From contig JBGCEH010000026.1 in assembly GCA_045106195.1 (NCBI GenBank), positions 7,755 through 71,754 on the forward strand: a DNA stretch of 64,000 nt, read 5' to 3'. Each line of letters opens with the position of its first letter. Within the stretch, counting starts at the first letter, position 1. The position numbers and the translations under genes were made by a program. Under the pieces are notes generated by a model. The model was not told where the DNA came from. It did no database searches and saw only the letters and a list, made by a program, of their open reading frames with translations. The stretch is from Granulosicoccus sp045106195 (lineage in GTDB: Bacteria; Pseudomonadota; Gammaproteobacteria; Granulosicoccales; Granulosicoccaceae). Below, piece after piece: positions 1 to 9,031 of this stretch.

Positions 1-117
1 CAGCCAGATGCCTCGACGCGCCTTTCTGGGCGAACTCAGGTTGCGCAGAGCGGTGATAAACAGCACCGTCGCCACGAACCACGCGAGCTGGACCAGCAGG
101 GGAACAGAATCTTCCAT
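1..117 (-). CDS. pntB: NAD(P) transhydrogenase beta subunit, N-terminal part (cut by window edge)
   Basis: Only the first 39 codons are inside the window, reading MEDSVPLLVQLAWF and continuing as a hydrophobic membrane segment. PntB is the membrane subunit that also carries the NADP(H)-binding domain of the proton-translocating transhydrogenase. Identity is inferred mainly from position: it starts 3 bases after the pntAB stop, in the usual pntAA-pntAB-pntB order. The visible residues (a hydrophobic helix, then a basic SSPRKARRG stretch) fit a PntB N-terminus but would not prove it alone. Confidence 0.75.
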   Translation of the reverse strand, partial: MEDSVPLLVQLAWFVATVLFITALRNLSSPRKARRGIWL

Positions 118-120
118 GCG

Positions 121-528
121 CTATTGACTGCCTTTGCCGTTACGGGTCGACGGCTTGCTGGCGACAACACTTGGTTTGCCATCACGTCCATCAACAATAC
201 TATCGCTTGCCGGCCTGCTGCTCTCTGTTACGAACGAGCCAGCACCACTCGTGCCTTTTTGCTCGAACAGGTGAAGCATTCGATCTGTTACGACAAAGCC
301 GCCGACAACATTTGCGGAGGCTGCCATCACGGCGATGAAACCGATCACCTGCTCAAAGGTGTCCGACGCATTCGCAAGAGCCAACATGGCACCGGCAAGT
401 ACGATGCCGTGAATGAAATTGGATCCGGACATCATTGGTGTATGCAGCAATGACGGCACCCGAGCTATAAGTACATAGCCTGCAACCGCTGCAAGCAAAA
501 TTAGATAAAGCGCACTGACCACACTCAT
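121..528 (-). CDS. pntAB: NAD(P) transhydrogenase subunit alpha part 2 (membrane)
   Basis: Small membrane subunit of the split alpha chain of the proton-translocating transhydrogenase, which uses the proton gradient to make NADPH from NADH. The 135 residues contain about four hydrophobic helices (from residue 5 to about 90). The tail after residue 90 is polar and Ser/Lys-rich, longer than in the usual roughly 100-residue PntAB. The start codon overlaps the pntAA stop (ATGA type), implying translational coupling, and pntB begins 3 bases after its stop. The three-gene split is typical of many proteobacteria outside the enterics. Confidence 0.88.
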   Translation of the reverse strand: MSVVSALYLILLAAVAGYVLIARVPSLLHTPMMSGSNFIHGIVLAGAMLALANASDTFEQVIGFIAVMAASANVVGGFVVTDRMLHLFEQKGTSGAGSFVTESSRPASDSIVDGRDGKPSVVASKPSTRNGKGSQ

Positions 529-2213
529 CGCGGTATTTCCTCCATCAGCTTTCGGGCCTGGCCTGGCCAGTCCTGTCTTTCCACCTCATCGTCCAGTGCA
601 AGCTGGACGGTGAGCTTTTGTACTCCGTCATCATCCAGTGCAGCGATATCCTCAAAACGTCTGAATCCGAAGGAATAAAGGCATCCCTGAAGCGCTGGCC
701 CAACGCCATCGATGCGAGTTAGATCATCGGGTGGAGGTTCATCCGCAGTGGTTTCTCCGGTTGAGATTTCCAGACCATCCAGTGCCTGCAAATCGTTTAG
801 ATGTTCAACGTCCTGATGACGATCAAGATCGGCTGGATAAGCTACGTCGGCTGCGACATACGCAGGCGTTGACACTGCAGTGTTTGCTGACGGCGCTGAG
901 GTGATCAAGGTACCCGTCTCGTTTCCTGAGTCGCTTTTCGCAGATCTCACGAGAGCAGCTTCTGCATCATCGGCAGGCCTGCGAACCGAACCTTCCGAAT
1001 CTGCCGACTCTTCGGGTTCTGCCAGCCAGCCGGCACTTTGGTCAGGAAAGTCTGCAGCCGCATGCACAGCCCCTCCAAACGCGACGGGCTCGATCTCCAT
1101 CAGGCTGGCGGTGGGTGCATGATTGATGTGGCCATCATGACAAACAACGCACCTGGCAATAATGTCATCCTCAGGATCCAGTACAACCTCATTGTCTCGA
1201 ATCACCAGTTGCAGCATGTTGTAGACATTGCGGCCATACATTTCACTGGCATGCACGGCGCCGTGACTCGGTAAATTCAAGGGTCCGACAATGAGTGTTT
1301 CGTGGTGATAATAATGTTCGCCCACATGGGTGAGCTCACAATTACCACCGGTCGAAGCTGCCAGATCGACAATGACCGATTCTGGCAACATGCCGTCAAC
1401 CATGTCCTCGGTGATGATGCGTGGCGCACTTCGACCCGGAATGGACGCTGCGCAGATAACGACATGGGCACGCGCGAGATGCTCTGCCAGCACGTCGTGT
1501 TGTTTTTGTCTTTCATCCTTGCGAAGGGCTCGCGCAAAACCACCAGCCCCTTCAACCTCTACGCCGGTATCCACCATGCGAGCGCCGAGCGATTCGATCT
1601 GTTCCTTCGCCGCTCGGCGAATATCGTACCCTTCTACCTGTGCGCCCAGTCGGCGGGCCGTGGCGATGGCCTGCAATCCCGCAACCCCTGCGCCTATGAC
1701 CAACACTCTGGAGGGGCGAATTGTGCCTGCAGCCGTGGTGAGCATCGGGAACATGCGCGGTGACAATTCAGCTGCCAGAAGCGCTGCCTTGTAACCAGCC
1801 ACGGTAGCCTGCGACGACAATGCGTCCATAGGCTGAGCACGTGTGGTTCGCGGCATGTGATCCATTGCCAATACCGTAATTCCGCCACGGCTCAACGCTT
1901 TGATTTCCTCTGTATGCTGAAACGCAGACATGATACATATCAGAACCGAGCCAGCTCGCATCTGCATGATTTCATCAAGCGTTGGGCAGACTACCTTGAC
2001 GATGATATCGGCCCCTTGCACAACCTCAGCGAAACTATCGTGCACGCTGGCACCCTGATAGTCGTCATCATGGAAGCTTGCGTTGTGACCACACTCGGCT
2101 TCGATACGCACCTGCAGCCCTGACTGAATCAGTCGCTCCACCCTCGACGGGTCCAGCGCAACGCGCCGCTCACTGGGACGCCGCTCCCGCGGCAAGGCAA
2201 TAATTAGAGACAA
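525..2213 (-). CDS. pntAA: NAD(P) transhydrogenase subunit alpha part 1, with a fused helix-hairpin-helix-like tail
   Basis: Soluble NAD(H)-binding subunit of the transhydrogenase. The N-terminus (LIIALPRERRPSERRVALDP) is the alanine dehydrogenase/PNT N-terminal domain. A Rossmann fold follows with VLVIGAGVAGLQAIATARRLGA and, downstream, MDGMLPESVIVDLAASTGGN-type residues. The frame is open further upstream to 2312, but that stretch does not resemble the family. I chose a TTG at 2213, preceded by AGAGGTG at good spacing, giving about 562 aa. The family is usually near 380 aa. The surplus is a Ser/Ala/Glu-rich linker followed by about 67 residues (DDLTRIDGVGPALQ...) resembling helix-hairpin-helix tails fused to other respiratory or ribosomal proteins. 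The tail may be a docking element; its role is unknown. Confidence 0.88.
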   Translation of the reverse strand: MSLIIALPRERRPSERRVALDPSRVERLIQSGLQVRIEAECGHNASFHDDDYQGASVHDSFAEVVQGADIIVKVVCPTLDEIMQMRAGSVLICIMSAFQHTEEIKALSRGGITVLAMDHMPRTTRAQPMDALSSQATVAGYKAALLAAELSPRMFPMLTTAAGTIRPSRVLVIGAGVAGLQAIATARRLGAQVEGYDIRRAAKEQIESLGARMVDTGVEVEGAGGFARALRKDERQKQHDVLAEHLARAHVVICAASIPGRSAPRIITEDMVDGMLPESVIVDLAASTGGNCELTHVGEHYYHHETLIVGPLNLPSHGAVHASEMYGRNVYNMLQLVIRDNEVVLDPEDDIIARCVVCHDGHINHAPTASLMEIEPVAFGGAVHAAADFPDQSAGWLAEPEESADSEGSVRRPADDAEAALVRSAKSDSGNETGTLITSAPSANTAVSTPAYVAADVAYPADLDRHQDVEHLNDLQALDGLEISTGETTADEPPPDDLTRIDGVGPALQGCLYSFGFRRFEDIAALDDDGVQKLTVQLALDDEVERQDWPGQARKLMEEIPR

Positions 2214-2673
2214 AGAGCACCTCTGGGACAAGGGCGGATTGGCAAGTGTCCGGTATACTGGACTCGGTGAAGCGCAAATCAAAGTCCAGAATTCAACATC
2301 CGGTCGCGACAAGCTGCTCCGATGGCATTAGTTTACTCTGCACACGCATCTGCCGCATCACCTTTGAACCCTAGATGTTATCCACAGAAATTTAACACTC
2401 GAGCATTAGCACGGGCTTTGCGTGAAAACAACGGTAGTTCTTACAATTTATCGGATTGAGTCTACTCTGCTGAAATACAAGTGCTGCTTTTATTCAAATG
2501 GCAGAAACGGCACGGATATTGCGCCGCCTCTGGACAATGAAAGCCGTTCTGTTATCCATGCAAAGGTTAGACAAAACCGCGATTTTGCTGTTCACAACCG
2601 TCGCCAAGGCTCCAATCTTCCTCCATTTGCGTACACACTGCCAAGTCCGTAGACGCGTCACGGCCCTAAAAGC
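2214..2673. other. Intergenic region between divergent pntAA and hemH
   Basis: About 460 bases with no credible gene. It should hold both promoters. On the minus strand, the short palindrome CCAGTATACCGG near 2251-2262 lies about 40 bases upstream of the proposed pntAA TTG and contains a TATA-like -10 candidate. One exact DnaA-box-like 9-mer (TTATCCACA, 2378-2386) occurs alone. No structured RNA or repeat was recognised. Confidence 0.5.
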
Positions 2674-3798
2674 ATGAAATACATCGGTAAACCGCATTTC
2701 GAACACGGCTCTGAAGAGAAGCTGGGCGTTCTGATCGTCAACCTCGGGACACCCACGGCACCTGAGACTGCGGCTGTGCGCCGCTATTTGTCGGTGTTTC
2801 TCAGCGATCCGCGCATTATCGAGTTGCCACGTTGGTTGTGGCTTATCCTGCTGCATGGCATCATCCTGCGAATTCGTCCGTCACGCAGTGCCAAGGCCTA
2901 CCGTGAAGTCTGGTCTGAAGAGACAGGCTCGCCGCTTTTGAGCATATCGCGGCAACAGGAAGCGGCCCTGCGAACGGAGCTTACCAAGCGCTTTGGTGAT
3001 CACGTAAAAATTGCCCTTGGTATGCGCTACGGCGAACCCTCCATTGACAGCGCCATATCGGAACTGGAAGAGGCCAATGTACGACGCATGATTGTGCTCC
3101 CCATGTATCCGCAGTACTCGGGCACCACAACCGCGTCAGTGTTTGATGCCGTGACCAGCCGTTTGCAGAAAACACGCTGGATTCCTGAACTGCGATTCAT
3201 CAATCAGTTCTGCGATCAGAAAGCCTTTGTTACATCCCTTGCCAACAGTGTCAGAGAGAGCTGGGAGACTCATGGACGCGGAGACTTGCTGGTCACCTCC
3301 TACCACGGCATCCCGAAACGATATCTGACCAGTGGCGACCCCTACCATTGCCTGTGCCACAAGACCTCGCGCATGCTCGCGGAAGAGCTGGAAATTGCGC
3401 CGGACAAAATCCTCGTGGTATTTCAATCCCGAGTCGGGCGTGAAGAGTGGCTCCGACCGTATTGCGATGAAACCATGAAGAATCTACCTGGACAGGGCGT
3501 CAAAAGCATCGATGTCTTGTGTCCGGCTTTTTCGGCAGATTGTCTGGAAACCATCGAAGAGATCAGCGGTGAGAATAGGGAATATTTCGAAGAACACGGA
3601 GGCGAGCGATTCCAGTATATCCCGTGTCTCAATGATCGCCCGGATCACATCCACTTTCTTGGCGACCTTATCGAACGGCACGCCCAAGGTTGGCCGGAGG
3701 CTGATATGGCTCGTGACATCAATGAAGTCAACGCCAGACTTGCCGATTCTGCCAAACGTGCCGATGATCTGAAACAGGCAGTTCCTGCCAACGCCTGA
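2674..3798 (+). CDS. hemH: Ferrochelatase
   Basis: Inserts ferrous iron into protoporphyrin IX, the last step of protoheme synthesis, at the cytoplasmic face of the membrane. The 374 residues show the family start LGVLIVNLGTPTAPETAAVRRYL, the active-site His in VTSYHGIPKRYLTSGDPYHC (about residue 210), and the catalytic Glu region CPAFSADCLETIEEI (about residue 285). The end FQYIPCLNDRPDHIHFLGDLI is also typical. Length matches proteobacterial HemH. It is a single gene, convergent with the REC-GGDEF-EAL gene and divergent from the transhydrogenase operon. Confidence 0.96.
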   Translation: MKYIGKPHFEHGSEEKLGVLIVNLGTPTAPETAAVRRYLSVFLSDPRIIELPRWLWLILLHGIILRIRPSRSAKAYREVWSEETGSPLLSISRQQEAALRTELTKRFGDHVKIALGMRYGEPSIDSAISELEEANVRRMIVLPMYPQYSGTTTASVFDAVTSRLQKTRWIPELRFINQFCDQKAFVTSLANSVRESWETHGRGDLLVTSYHGIPKRYLTSGDPYHCLCHKTSRMLAEELEIAPDKILVVFQSRVGREEWLRPYCDETMKNLPGQGVKSIDVLCPAFSADCLETIEEISGENREYFEEHGGERFQYIPCLNDRPDHIHFLGDLIERHAQGWPEADMARDINEVNARLADSAKRADDLKQAVPANA

Positions 3799-3849
3799 CG
3801 CTGACTGTCGATAGGTTAGCGTGGAGGCAAATAGTTGATGATTGCGTTG

Positions 3850-3866
3850 GTCGGCCTTACGCCGAC
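3850..3866. terminator. Possible bidirectional terminator hairpin
   Basis: GTCGGC-CTTAC-GCCGAC is a perfect 6-bp stem with a 5-base loop in the 87-base gap between convergent hemH and the REC-GGDEF-EAL gene. There is no clear T-run on either strand, so it is a weak intrinsic terminator at best. Confidence 0.35.
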
Positions 3867-3885
3867 TGCTTAATGCAGTTGTGCT

Positions 3886-5694
3886 CTAAGCGGCTCTGGA
3901 TTTGCCTTCCGACAACAGCTGGAAGAACTTATCCGCAACAACGGGGCGGCTCTTGTAGTTACCCTGATATTCACCACACGACAGACGACGGATGTAGCTC
4001 AACTGTTCTGCGGTTTCAACACCTTCTGCCACCACATCAAGATTCAGATCATGCGCCAGCATGACAATCGCCTTGACGATCGGCGAGAATGCGGCGGCAG
4101 AATCAATCTGCATGATGAAGGAACGATCAATTTTCAATTGATTTATCGGGAATCGCTGCAGGTAGCTGAGCGATGAATAACCCGTACCAAAGTCGTCAAT
4201 GGAAATACGAACGCCCTGTTCACGCAGCAAAGCCAATTGACTAATGCTACCTTCAACATTTTCCATGATCATGTTCTCGGTCAACTCAATTATGAGCGCA
4301 TCGCTCGGAAGACCGGTGTTAGCCAGTGTTTGCCTCACAACGTCAATAAAATCAGGCTCATACAACTGAGCAATTGACACATTCACGGCAATCTTGAAAT
4401 CCGGGAAACCGGCGGCACGAAAAGCCACCGCTTGCTCGCAAGCTGTTTCCAGCACCCACTGACCTACCGACACGATAAGACCACTGGATTCTGCTACGGG
4501 GATGAACTCAACAGGCGACACATGCCCGAGTAGCGATTGATTCCAGCGTAACAGAGCCTCTGCACCGCTTATCAGACCCGATCGCACATCAACCTTGGGC
4601 TGATAGGTTAAATACAACCCTTCATCCGCGATGGCTGTGCGCAAGGCATTTTCAATATCCATTTTCCGCCTTGCCCCAGCGATCATGTCAACAGTGTAGA
4701 AAGCAAACGGTGTCGTCACACCGTTGTGCTGATGCTTCATCGCCGTTTCTGCGTGATTGATCAAGTTCTCGACGCATTGTGCTTTTCCTTCGTGTATTGA
4801 AATTCCAATACCCAGATTGATATAAACATTCTGGGACTCTATGACAAAAGGCTCCTCAACTGAGGTAACGAGCGCATCCAGGCAATCCATCAGGAAGGGA
4901 TCTTCTTCAGGGTTAGGACCTGTCTCGACGAACACGCCAAACCTGTCTCCACCAAGACGCATTACCAAAGACTCACGAGCATCTGTATTACCCCACCTTT
5001 CAGCAATATCTTTATCGGTAGCGATGAAAGCGGCACACAGTCGCTGACTGAACGCCCACAGTACGTCATCACCTCGATCAGAACCGTAGCTGTCATTGAT
5101 GGATTTGAATCGATGCAAATTGATGAGCACTAATACGTTGTGGGATTGATTACTGGGTGGTTGCTCAAAATGACGTTGCATGTAATCTGCGAAAAACAAT
5201 CGATTGGGCAAATTAGTCAGCGTATCCATGTGCATTATCTGCTGCTCATATGCACGGGCAACCAGTGTATTGCGCATCCTCAAGGCCAACTCACCCGCGT
5301 GCACCGGCTTGGAAAGAAAATCGGTAGCACCCAGCTTCAATGCACTGAACTTGGTGTCAGCGTTATTGGATGAGGTCAGTACAATGATAGGAAGCTGTTT
5401 AAGCTCATCATCATTGCGTATCTGTTCAAGGATATCCAGACCAGACACCACTGGCATATTCAAATCCAGTAACAGAACATTGGGTTTTTCACTACGCATT
5501 ACACTCAACGCAATGGTTGAGTCGCTCACCGTCACAAAGCGCTCATAGCCTTCGGCGGTGAGATGTAACTGCAACACGCGCATGTTGATGGGCTCATCAT
5601 CAACCATCATGATTTTGGCATTACCCATCAACCGCAACGCCTGATCGTCCAGATCCAGGCTTTCTTGCGTCGAAGGGATTTGCTTGATGATCAT
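3886..5694 (-). CDS. Response regulator with REC, degenerate GGDEF and EAL domains (likely c-di-GMP phosphodiesterase)
   Basis: 602 residues. The REC domain (about 25-145) has the acidic pair in MMVDDEP, the phospho-acceptor Asp in LLLDLNMP, and Lys in FLSKPV. The GGDEF domain (about 155-325) starts DTLTNLPNRLFF, but its active-site motif reads GGDRF, so cyclase activity is doubtful. The EAL domain (about 340-595) keeps EALLRW, the Asn of AVNVS, the Glu of ELTEN, DDFGTGYSSL, the Lys of LKIDRSF, and VAEGVE, so it is probably an active c-di-GMP phosphodiesterase. It lies 22 bases after the hybrid kinase gene in the same direction, so the kinase and its two HPt domains probably feed its receiver. 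Confidence 0.93.
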   Translation of the reverse strand: MIIKQIPSTQESLDLDDQALRLMGNAKIMMVDDEPINMRVLQLHLTAEGYERFVTVSDSTIALSVMRSEKPNVLLLDLNMPVVSGLDILEQIRNDDELKQLPIIVLTSSNNADTKFSALKLGATDFLSKPVHAGELALRMRNTLVARAYEQQIMHMDTLTNLPNRLFFADYMQRHFEQPPSNQSHNVLVLINLHRFKSINDSYGSDRGDDVLWAFSQRLCAAFIATDKDIAERWGNTDARESLVMRLGGDRFGVFVETGPNPEEDPFLMDCLDALVTSVEEPFVIESQNVYINLGIGISIHEGKAQCVENLINHAETAMKHQHNGVTTPFAFYTVDMIAGARRKMDIENALRTAIADEGLYLTYQPKVDVRSGLISGAEALLRWNQSLLGHVSPVEFIPVAESSGLIVSVGQWVLETACEQAVAFRAAGFPDFKIAVNVSIAQLYEPDFIDVVRQTLANTGLPSDALIIELTENMIMENVEGSISQLALLREQGVRISIDDFGTGYSSLSYLQRFPINQLKIDRSFIMQIDSAAAFSPIVKAIVMLAHDLNLDVVAEGVETAEQLSYIRRLSCGEYQGNYKSRPVVADKFFQLLSEGKSRAA

Positions 5695-5716
5695 GAAAAC
5701 GGTAGGTAGTTAGTCA

Positions 5717-8689
5717 CTATTTTCCAGAATTCGGCACAGGGGTAAGACTCCAGCCAGCCAGCACTCTACTGTTATACTGCTCGATAGCTGACAAATCACC
5801 TCTCAACGATGGCAGAGAGTTTTCGGCACTGGTTTGCATCCGCGTACACAACGCCGAATAGTCGGCGTAGCCAACGTTACCGCCCGAGCCGCGCATCCAA
5901 TGCATGATTTCACATATCTCTTTCGTATCGTGTTTATCGACCGCCTCCCGCAAGACCTGCATTTGATCTCGCAAGCGTTCCATGAAAAGCCCGACTACCT
6001 CATGGAATTCAGCTGATTGCAAGGGAAGAGAAGAGAATACGGGCTCAGTGCCTAAGGTCTCCACATCACTTTCGTCGAGGTTTTGAACGACAGTGTGCCC
6101 ACCGGATAAAACCGGATCGGCGACGATTCTGCGTTGCATCACCTTGATAGCCTCTATCGCCACGTTACAAGCCTTTGCATCCTCACTATCTGCCGCTGAT
6201 TGCAAGGCTACACCGGGTTGTACAAGAGCATCAATGCCGACACTGGATGCAGAGCCCTTCAACCAATGACCAATATCACTCACCGATTTCCAATCCTCTG
6301 CACCCGCTGCCGTTTCTAGCTCAGTCAACCTCTCACCCAGTCGATCACGAAAATCCTCGATAATAGGGATGAAGCGCTCATCTTCTAGCGCAAGCATACT
6401 GACAAGATCACCTGTTGCCTTCCGGTCAATGCGGGTTAGGCTGACCACTGCACCTGCTTGCGAGTTTACAGCCTGCGAGGGTGCTGGATCTACGTCTTCA
6501 ACTCGGGACGTACCACCCACAAGACTGGCAAGCAGCGCACTGAGCTTGTCCATATCAATCGGTTTAACCATATAGTGAGAAAATCCGGCAGCCAGAACCG
6601 TCTGTTCAAATCCCTTCATGGCATTCGCGGTTAACGCCACTACAGGCAACGATGCTCCGCGTTCACGCATATTTCTTACCGCCTCATAACCATCCATAAC
6701 GGGCATCTGAATATCCATCAGGACCAGATCGTAGGCACCGGAATCTTCTGATTCAAACAGCGTATTAATCCCTTCAAGTCCGTTACTCGCAAGCACCACA
6801 TCCAGACCGAGATCACCCAATACAATACTCAGTAGCTGACGATTCTCCGCACCATCGTCCACTACGAGCACTCTGGCCGGATTGATATCCCAGACAGTTC
6901 TCTTCTGTTCGCTGAACGTGCTCAACGACTCCCGGATAAGCTCCGGCGAGACTAAATCATAATCCTCGGTATTAAAGGGCAGTGTTACCCGGAACGTACT
7001 ACCTTGCCCTTCTACACTCGATACGCTTAACTCTCCTTGCATGGCTTGCGTCAGTTTCCGACTGATGGACAAACCCAGCCCGGTTCCACCAAAACGCCGG
7101 GATATGGAATTATCAGCCTGCGAAAATGCCTCGAATATTCTGGCCTGCTGATCAGGAGTCATACCGATACCACTGTCTTCCACATCAATATGAATAAGCG
7201 GCAAAGCGCTATCTTTCTGTTCACCGGTAGATAACTTGATAGTGACCTGGCCTTTTTCAGTAAACTTTATGGCGTTGCCGACTAGATTGATGATGATCTG
7301 TCGCAACCTTGAAGGATCTGCGATGATCTTTCGTGGCAGTGAAGACAAAATGTCAAGCTCTAGACCAATGGCTTTTTCATCAGCTTTCGAACGCATGACC
7401 CGGACAACATCACTGACAATCATGGCGCAATCACAAGGTAACTGTTCTATATCCATCGCGCCCGACTCAACTTTCGACAAATCAAGTACATCATTGATCA
7501 GTTCCAGAAGATGTTGCCCGCTGTTGGCAATAGTCGCCAGGTATTCCTGTTTTTCGGCTTCTGTCTGTTGCTTCCCACGTCTCATTACTTCGGTGAAACC
7601 CAGTATCGCAGTCATAGGCGTCCGAATCTCATGACTCATGGTAGACAGAAAAGTACTCTTTGCATTGTTGGCCTGTTCCGCCACTTCCATCGACTCACGA
7701 AGCAGTATCTCCTGCGCTTCCAATTGAGTGATGTCATCCATACTGACGAGCACGCCACCAACCTTGTCCTCGGCAGTGATAACAGGTGAGCAATTAACAT
7801 GGAATGTTCGTAGTTTTCCGTTGATGTCAGAGAAACGTACTTTATCGTGCCGGGTAGGCTCGGCATTATTCAAGGCACCTTCCCAGACAAACGATTCCGA
7901 GCCTTGCCACTGCAGATTCTCTGCGGGCTGCCCCAGTAGCTGATCGATCGTCTTGCCGGTCAGCTCCAGGAATGCCGCATTGGCCAATACGATATTGCCC
8001 TGCACATCCAGAACCAGCAAAGCCTCGGCGATGGTATCCAGAGCAGAACGAACCCGTGAGGGGATCGCTGTTGAAGGATTAAGCTCTTTCAACACTTTGC
8101 CAAGAAACAAATAGAACAACGGAAAACACATGATACTGATAAACCCGATGACAGACCATCGACTGTCAAGATACCTTTGGAACAAGGGCTGGTTTTTCGA
8201 AGACACATACTGCACCGTCAGCTCACCCCATGGGCGGTTTCGCTGTAACACGGGTACCCGTACATCATCAGTGATCACCGGATGCTGGAATCCCTCACCG
8301 GATTTAGCATCAGGTGACAGAAACTGATACTCACCTCCGGTTCGCCGATTGAGAGTGATAGCATGAATATCCGGGTTCTGCGAGACAATGAATTCCAGAG
8401 AAAAGCGAAGACCTGACAACTCACCGTTGCGAAGCAATGCCGAACCTAATGAGGTGATTGATTCCGCCAGGGTTACTTGCGAGCGCTGTTCGTCTATACG
8501 CTGGTCCGGAACAAGACCAATGAAAATTGCCGTCAGGGTGACACTGCCTACTAATGACGTTAGCCCGACCACGATGTGAAATCGCGCACTCAGGCGCGAA
8601 AACGGCGAAAGCTTGCGAAGGCTTTGCAAGAGCGAGGTTCTCTCGCGCTCAGGTTTTAGCGATGATACGGCACTGGCAGGCGCACTCAC
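5717..8689 (-). CDS. Membrane hybrid sensor histidine kinase with PAS, receiver and two HPt domains
   Basis: 990 residues. There are two membrane helices (about 35-60 and 180-200) enclosing a periplasmic sensor of about 120 residues, then a PAS domain (about 215-325, VLDVQGNIVLANAAFLELTG). The HisKA box has the phospho-His in STMSHEIRTPMTAILGF. The HATPase follows with N, G1 and G2 boxes (NLVGNAIKFTEKG, DSGIGM, GTGLGLSISRKL). The REC domain has VLVVDDGAENRQL and Asp in LVLMDIQMPVMDGYEA. Two HPt-like modules end the protein, with His in GHWLKGSASSVGI and in MHWMRGSGGNVGY. Architecture and gene order indicate a phosphorelay to the downstream REC-GGDEF-EAL protein. Two HPt modules in one chain are unusual. 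The signal is not predictable. Confidence 0.93.
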   Translation of the reverse strand: MSAPASAVSSLKPERERTSLLQSLRKLSPFSRLSARFHIVVGLTSLVGSVTLTAIFIGLVPDQRIDEQRSQVTLAESITSLGSALLRNGELSGLRFSLEFIVSQNPDIHAITLNRRTGGEYQFLSPDAKSGEGFQHPVITDDVRVPVLQRNRPWGELTVQYVSSKNQPLFQRYLDSRWSVIGFISIMCFPLFYLFLGKVLKELNPSTAIPSRVRSALDTIAEALLVLDVQGNIVLANAAFLELTGKTIDQLLGQPAENLQWQGSESFVWEGALNNAEPTRHDKVRFSDINGKLRTFHVNCSPVITAEDKVGGVLVSMDDITQLEAQEILLRESMEVAEQANNAKSTFLSTMSHEIRTPMTAILGFTEVMRRGKQQTEAEKQEYLATIANSGQHLLELINDVLDLSKVESGAMDIEQLPCDCAMIVSDVVRVMRSKADEKAIGLELDILSSLPRKIIADPSRLRQIIINLVGNAIKFTEKGQVTIKLSTGEQKDSALPLIHIDVEDSGIGMTPDQQARIFEAFSQADNSISRRFGGTGLGLSISRKLTQAMQGELSVSSVEGQGSTFRVTLPFNTEDYDLVSPELIRESLSTFSEQKRTVWDINPARVLVVDDGAENRQLLSIVLGDLGLDVVLASNGLEGINTLFESEDSGAYDLVLMDIQMPVMDGYEAVRNMRERGASLPVVALTANAMKGFEQTVLAAGFSHYMVKPIDMDKLSALLASLVGGTSRVEDVDPAPSQAVNSQAGAVVSLTRIDRKATGDLVSMLALEDERFIPIIEDFRDRLGERLTELETAAGAEDWKSVSDIGHWLKGSASSVGIDALVQPGVALQSAADSEDAKACNVAIEAIKVMQRRIVADPVLSGGHTVVQNLDESDVETLGTEPVFSSLPLQSAEFHEVVGLFMERLRDQMQVLREAVDKHDTKEICEIMHWMRGSGGNVGYADYSALCTRMQTSAENSLPSLRGDLSAIEQYNSRVLAGWSLTPVPNSGK

Positions 8690-9031
8690 GCTGTGCAGCC
8701 CGTCAATGCTTTACCCGCATAGCGACTTTCGACATTTTGAAAAAAATAGAAAGGCATAAACATAATAGTCACTAGGGTTAGACCGGCAGGCTTTCTATTC
8801 AACACCATATGGTTAACATATTTACTTGCGCTCTCATTCACAGACAAGCACTTGCGTTCAGGCAAGGGATAGGGATAGGGATAGTCTGCTGGGCGATTAC
8901 AATGCAAGTATGTTTCCCCGAGCAAGACCAAATCCTTTTTAACAGGTAACGGCTAAAGTACGCGCCTTTAATAAAATCGGAATCAATTTTGTTTAAAAGG
9001 TTACAGTTGATCTGTACATGCATGACGACAC
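8690..9031. other. Intergenic region upstream of the hybrid kinase operon
   Basis: About 340 bases without a supported gene, between the end of the M50 gene and the start of the hybrid kinase, both on the minus strand. It should contain the kinase promoter. AT-rich stretches lie near 8735-8770. A short triple GGGATA repeat is listed separately. Confidence 0.5.
8866..8883. repeat. Three tandem GGGATA hexamers
   Basis: GGGATA occurs three times head to tail. It is a small satellite in non-coding DNA upstream of the hybrid kinase gene. It could vary by slippage, but no function is evident. Confidence 0.8.

Noticed and set aside
2378..2386. Perfect DnaA-box-like 9-mer upstream of hemH
   Set aside because: It stands alone, without box clusters, AT-rich unwinding region or dnaA/dnaN/gidA genes, so there is no case for an origin.
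8866..8883. GGGATA triplet as a telomere- or recombination-type signal
   Set aside because: Only three copies, in ordinary intergenic DNA; more simply a small slippage product.
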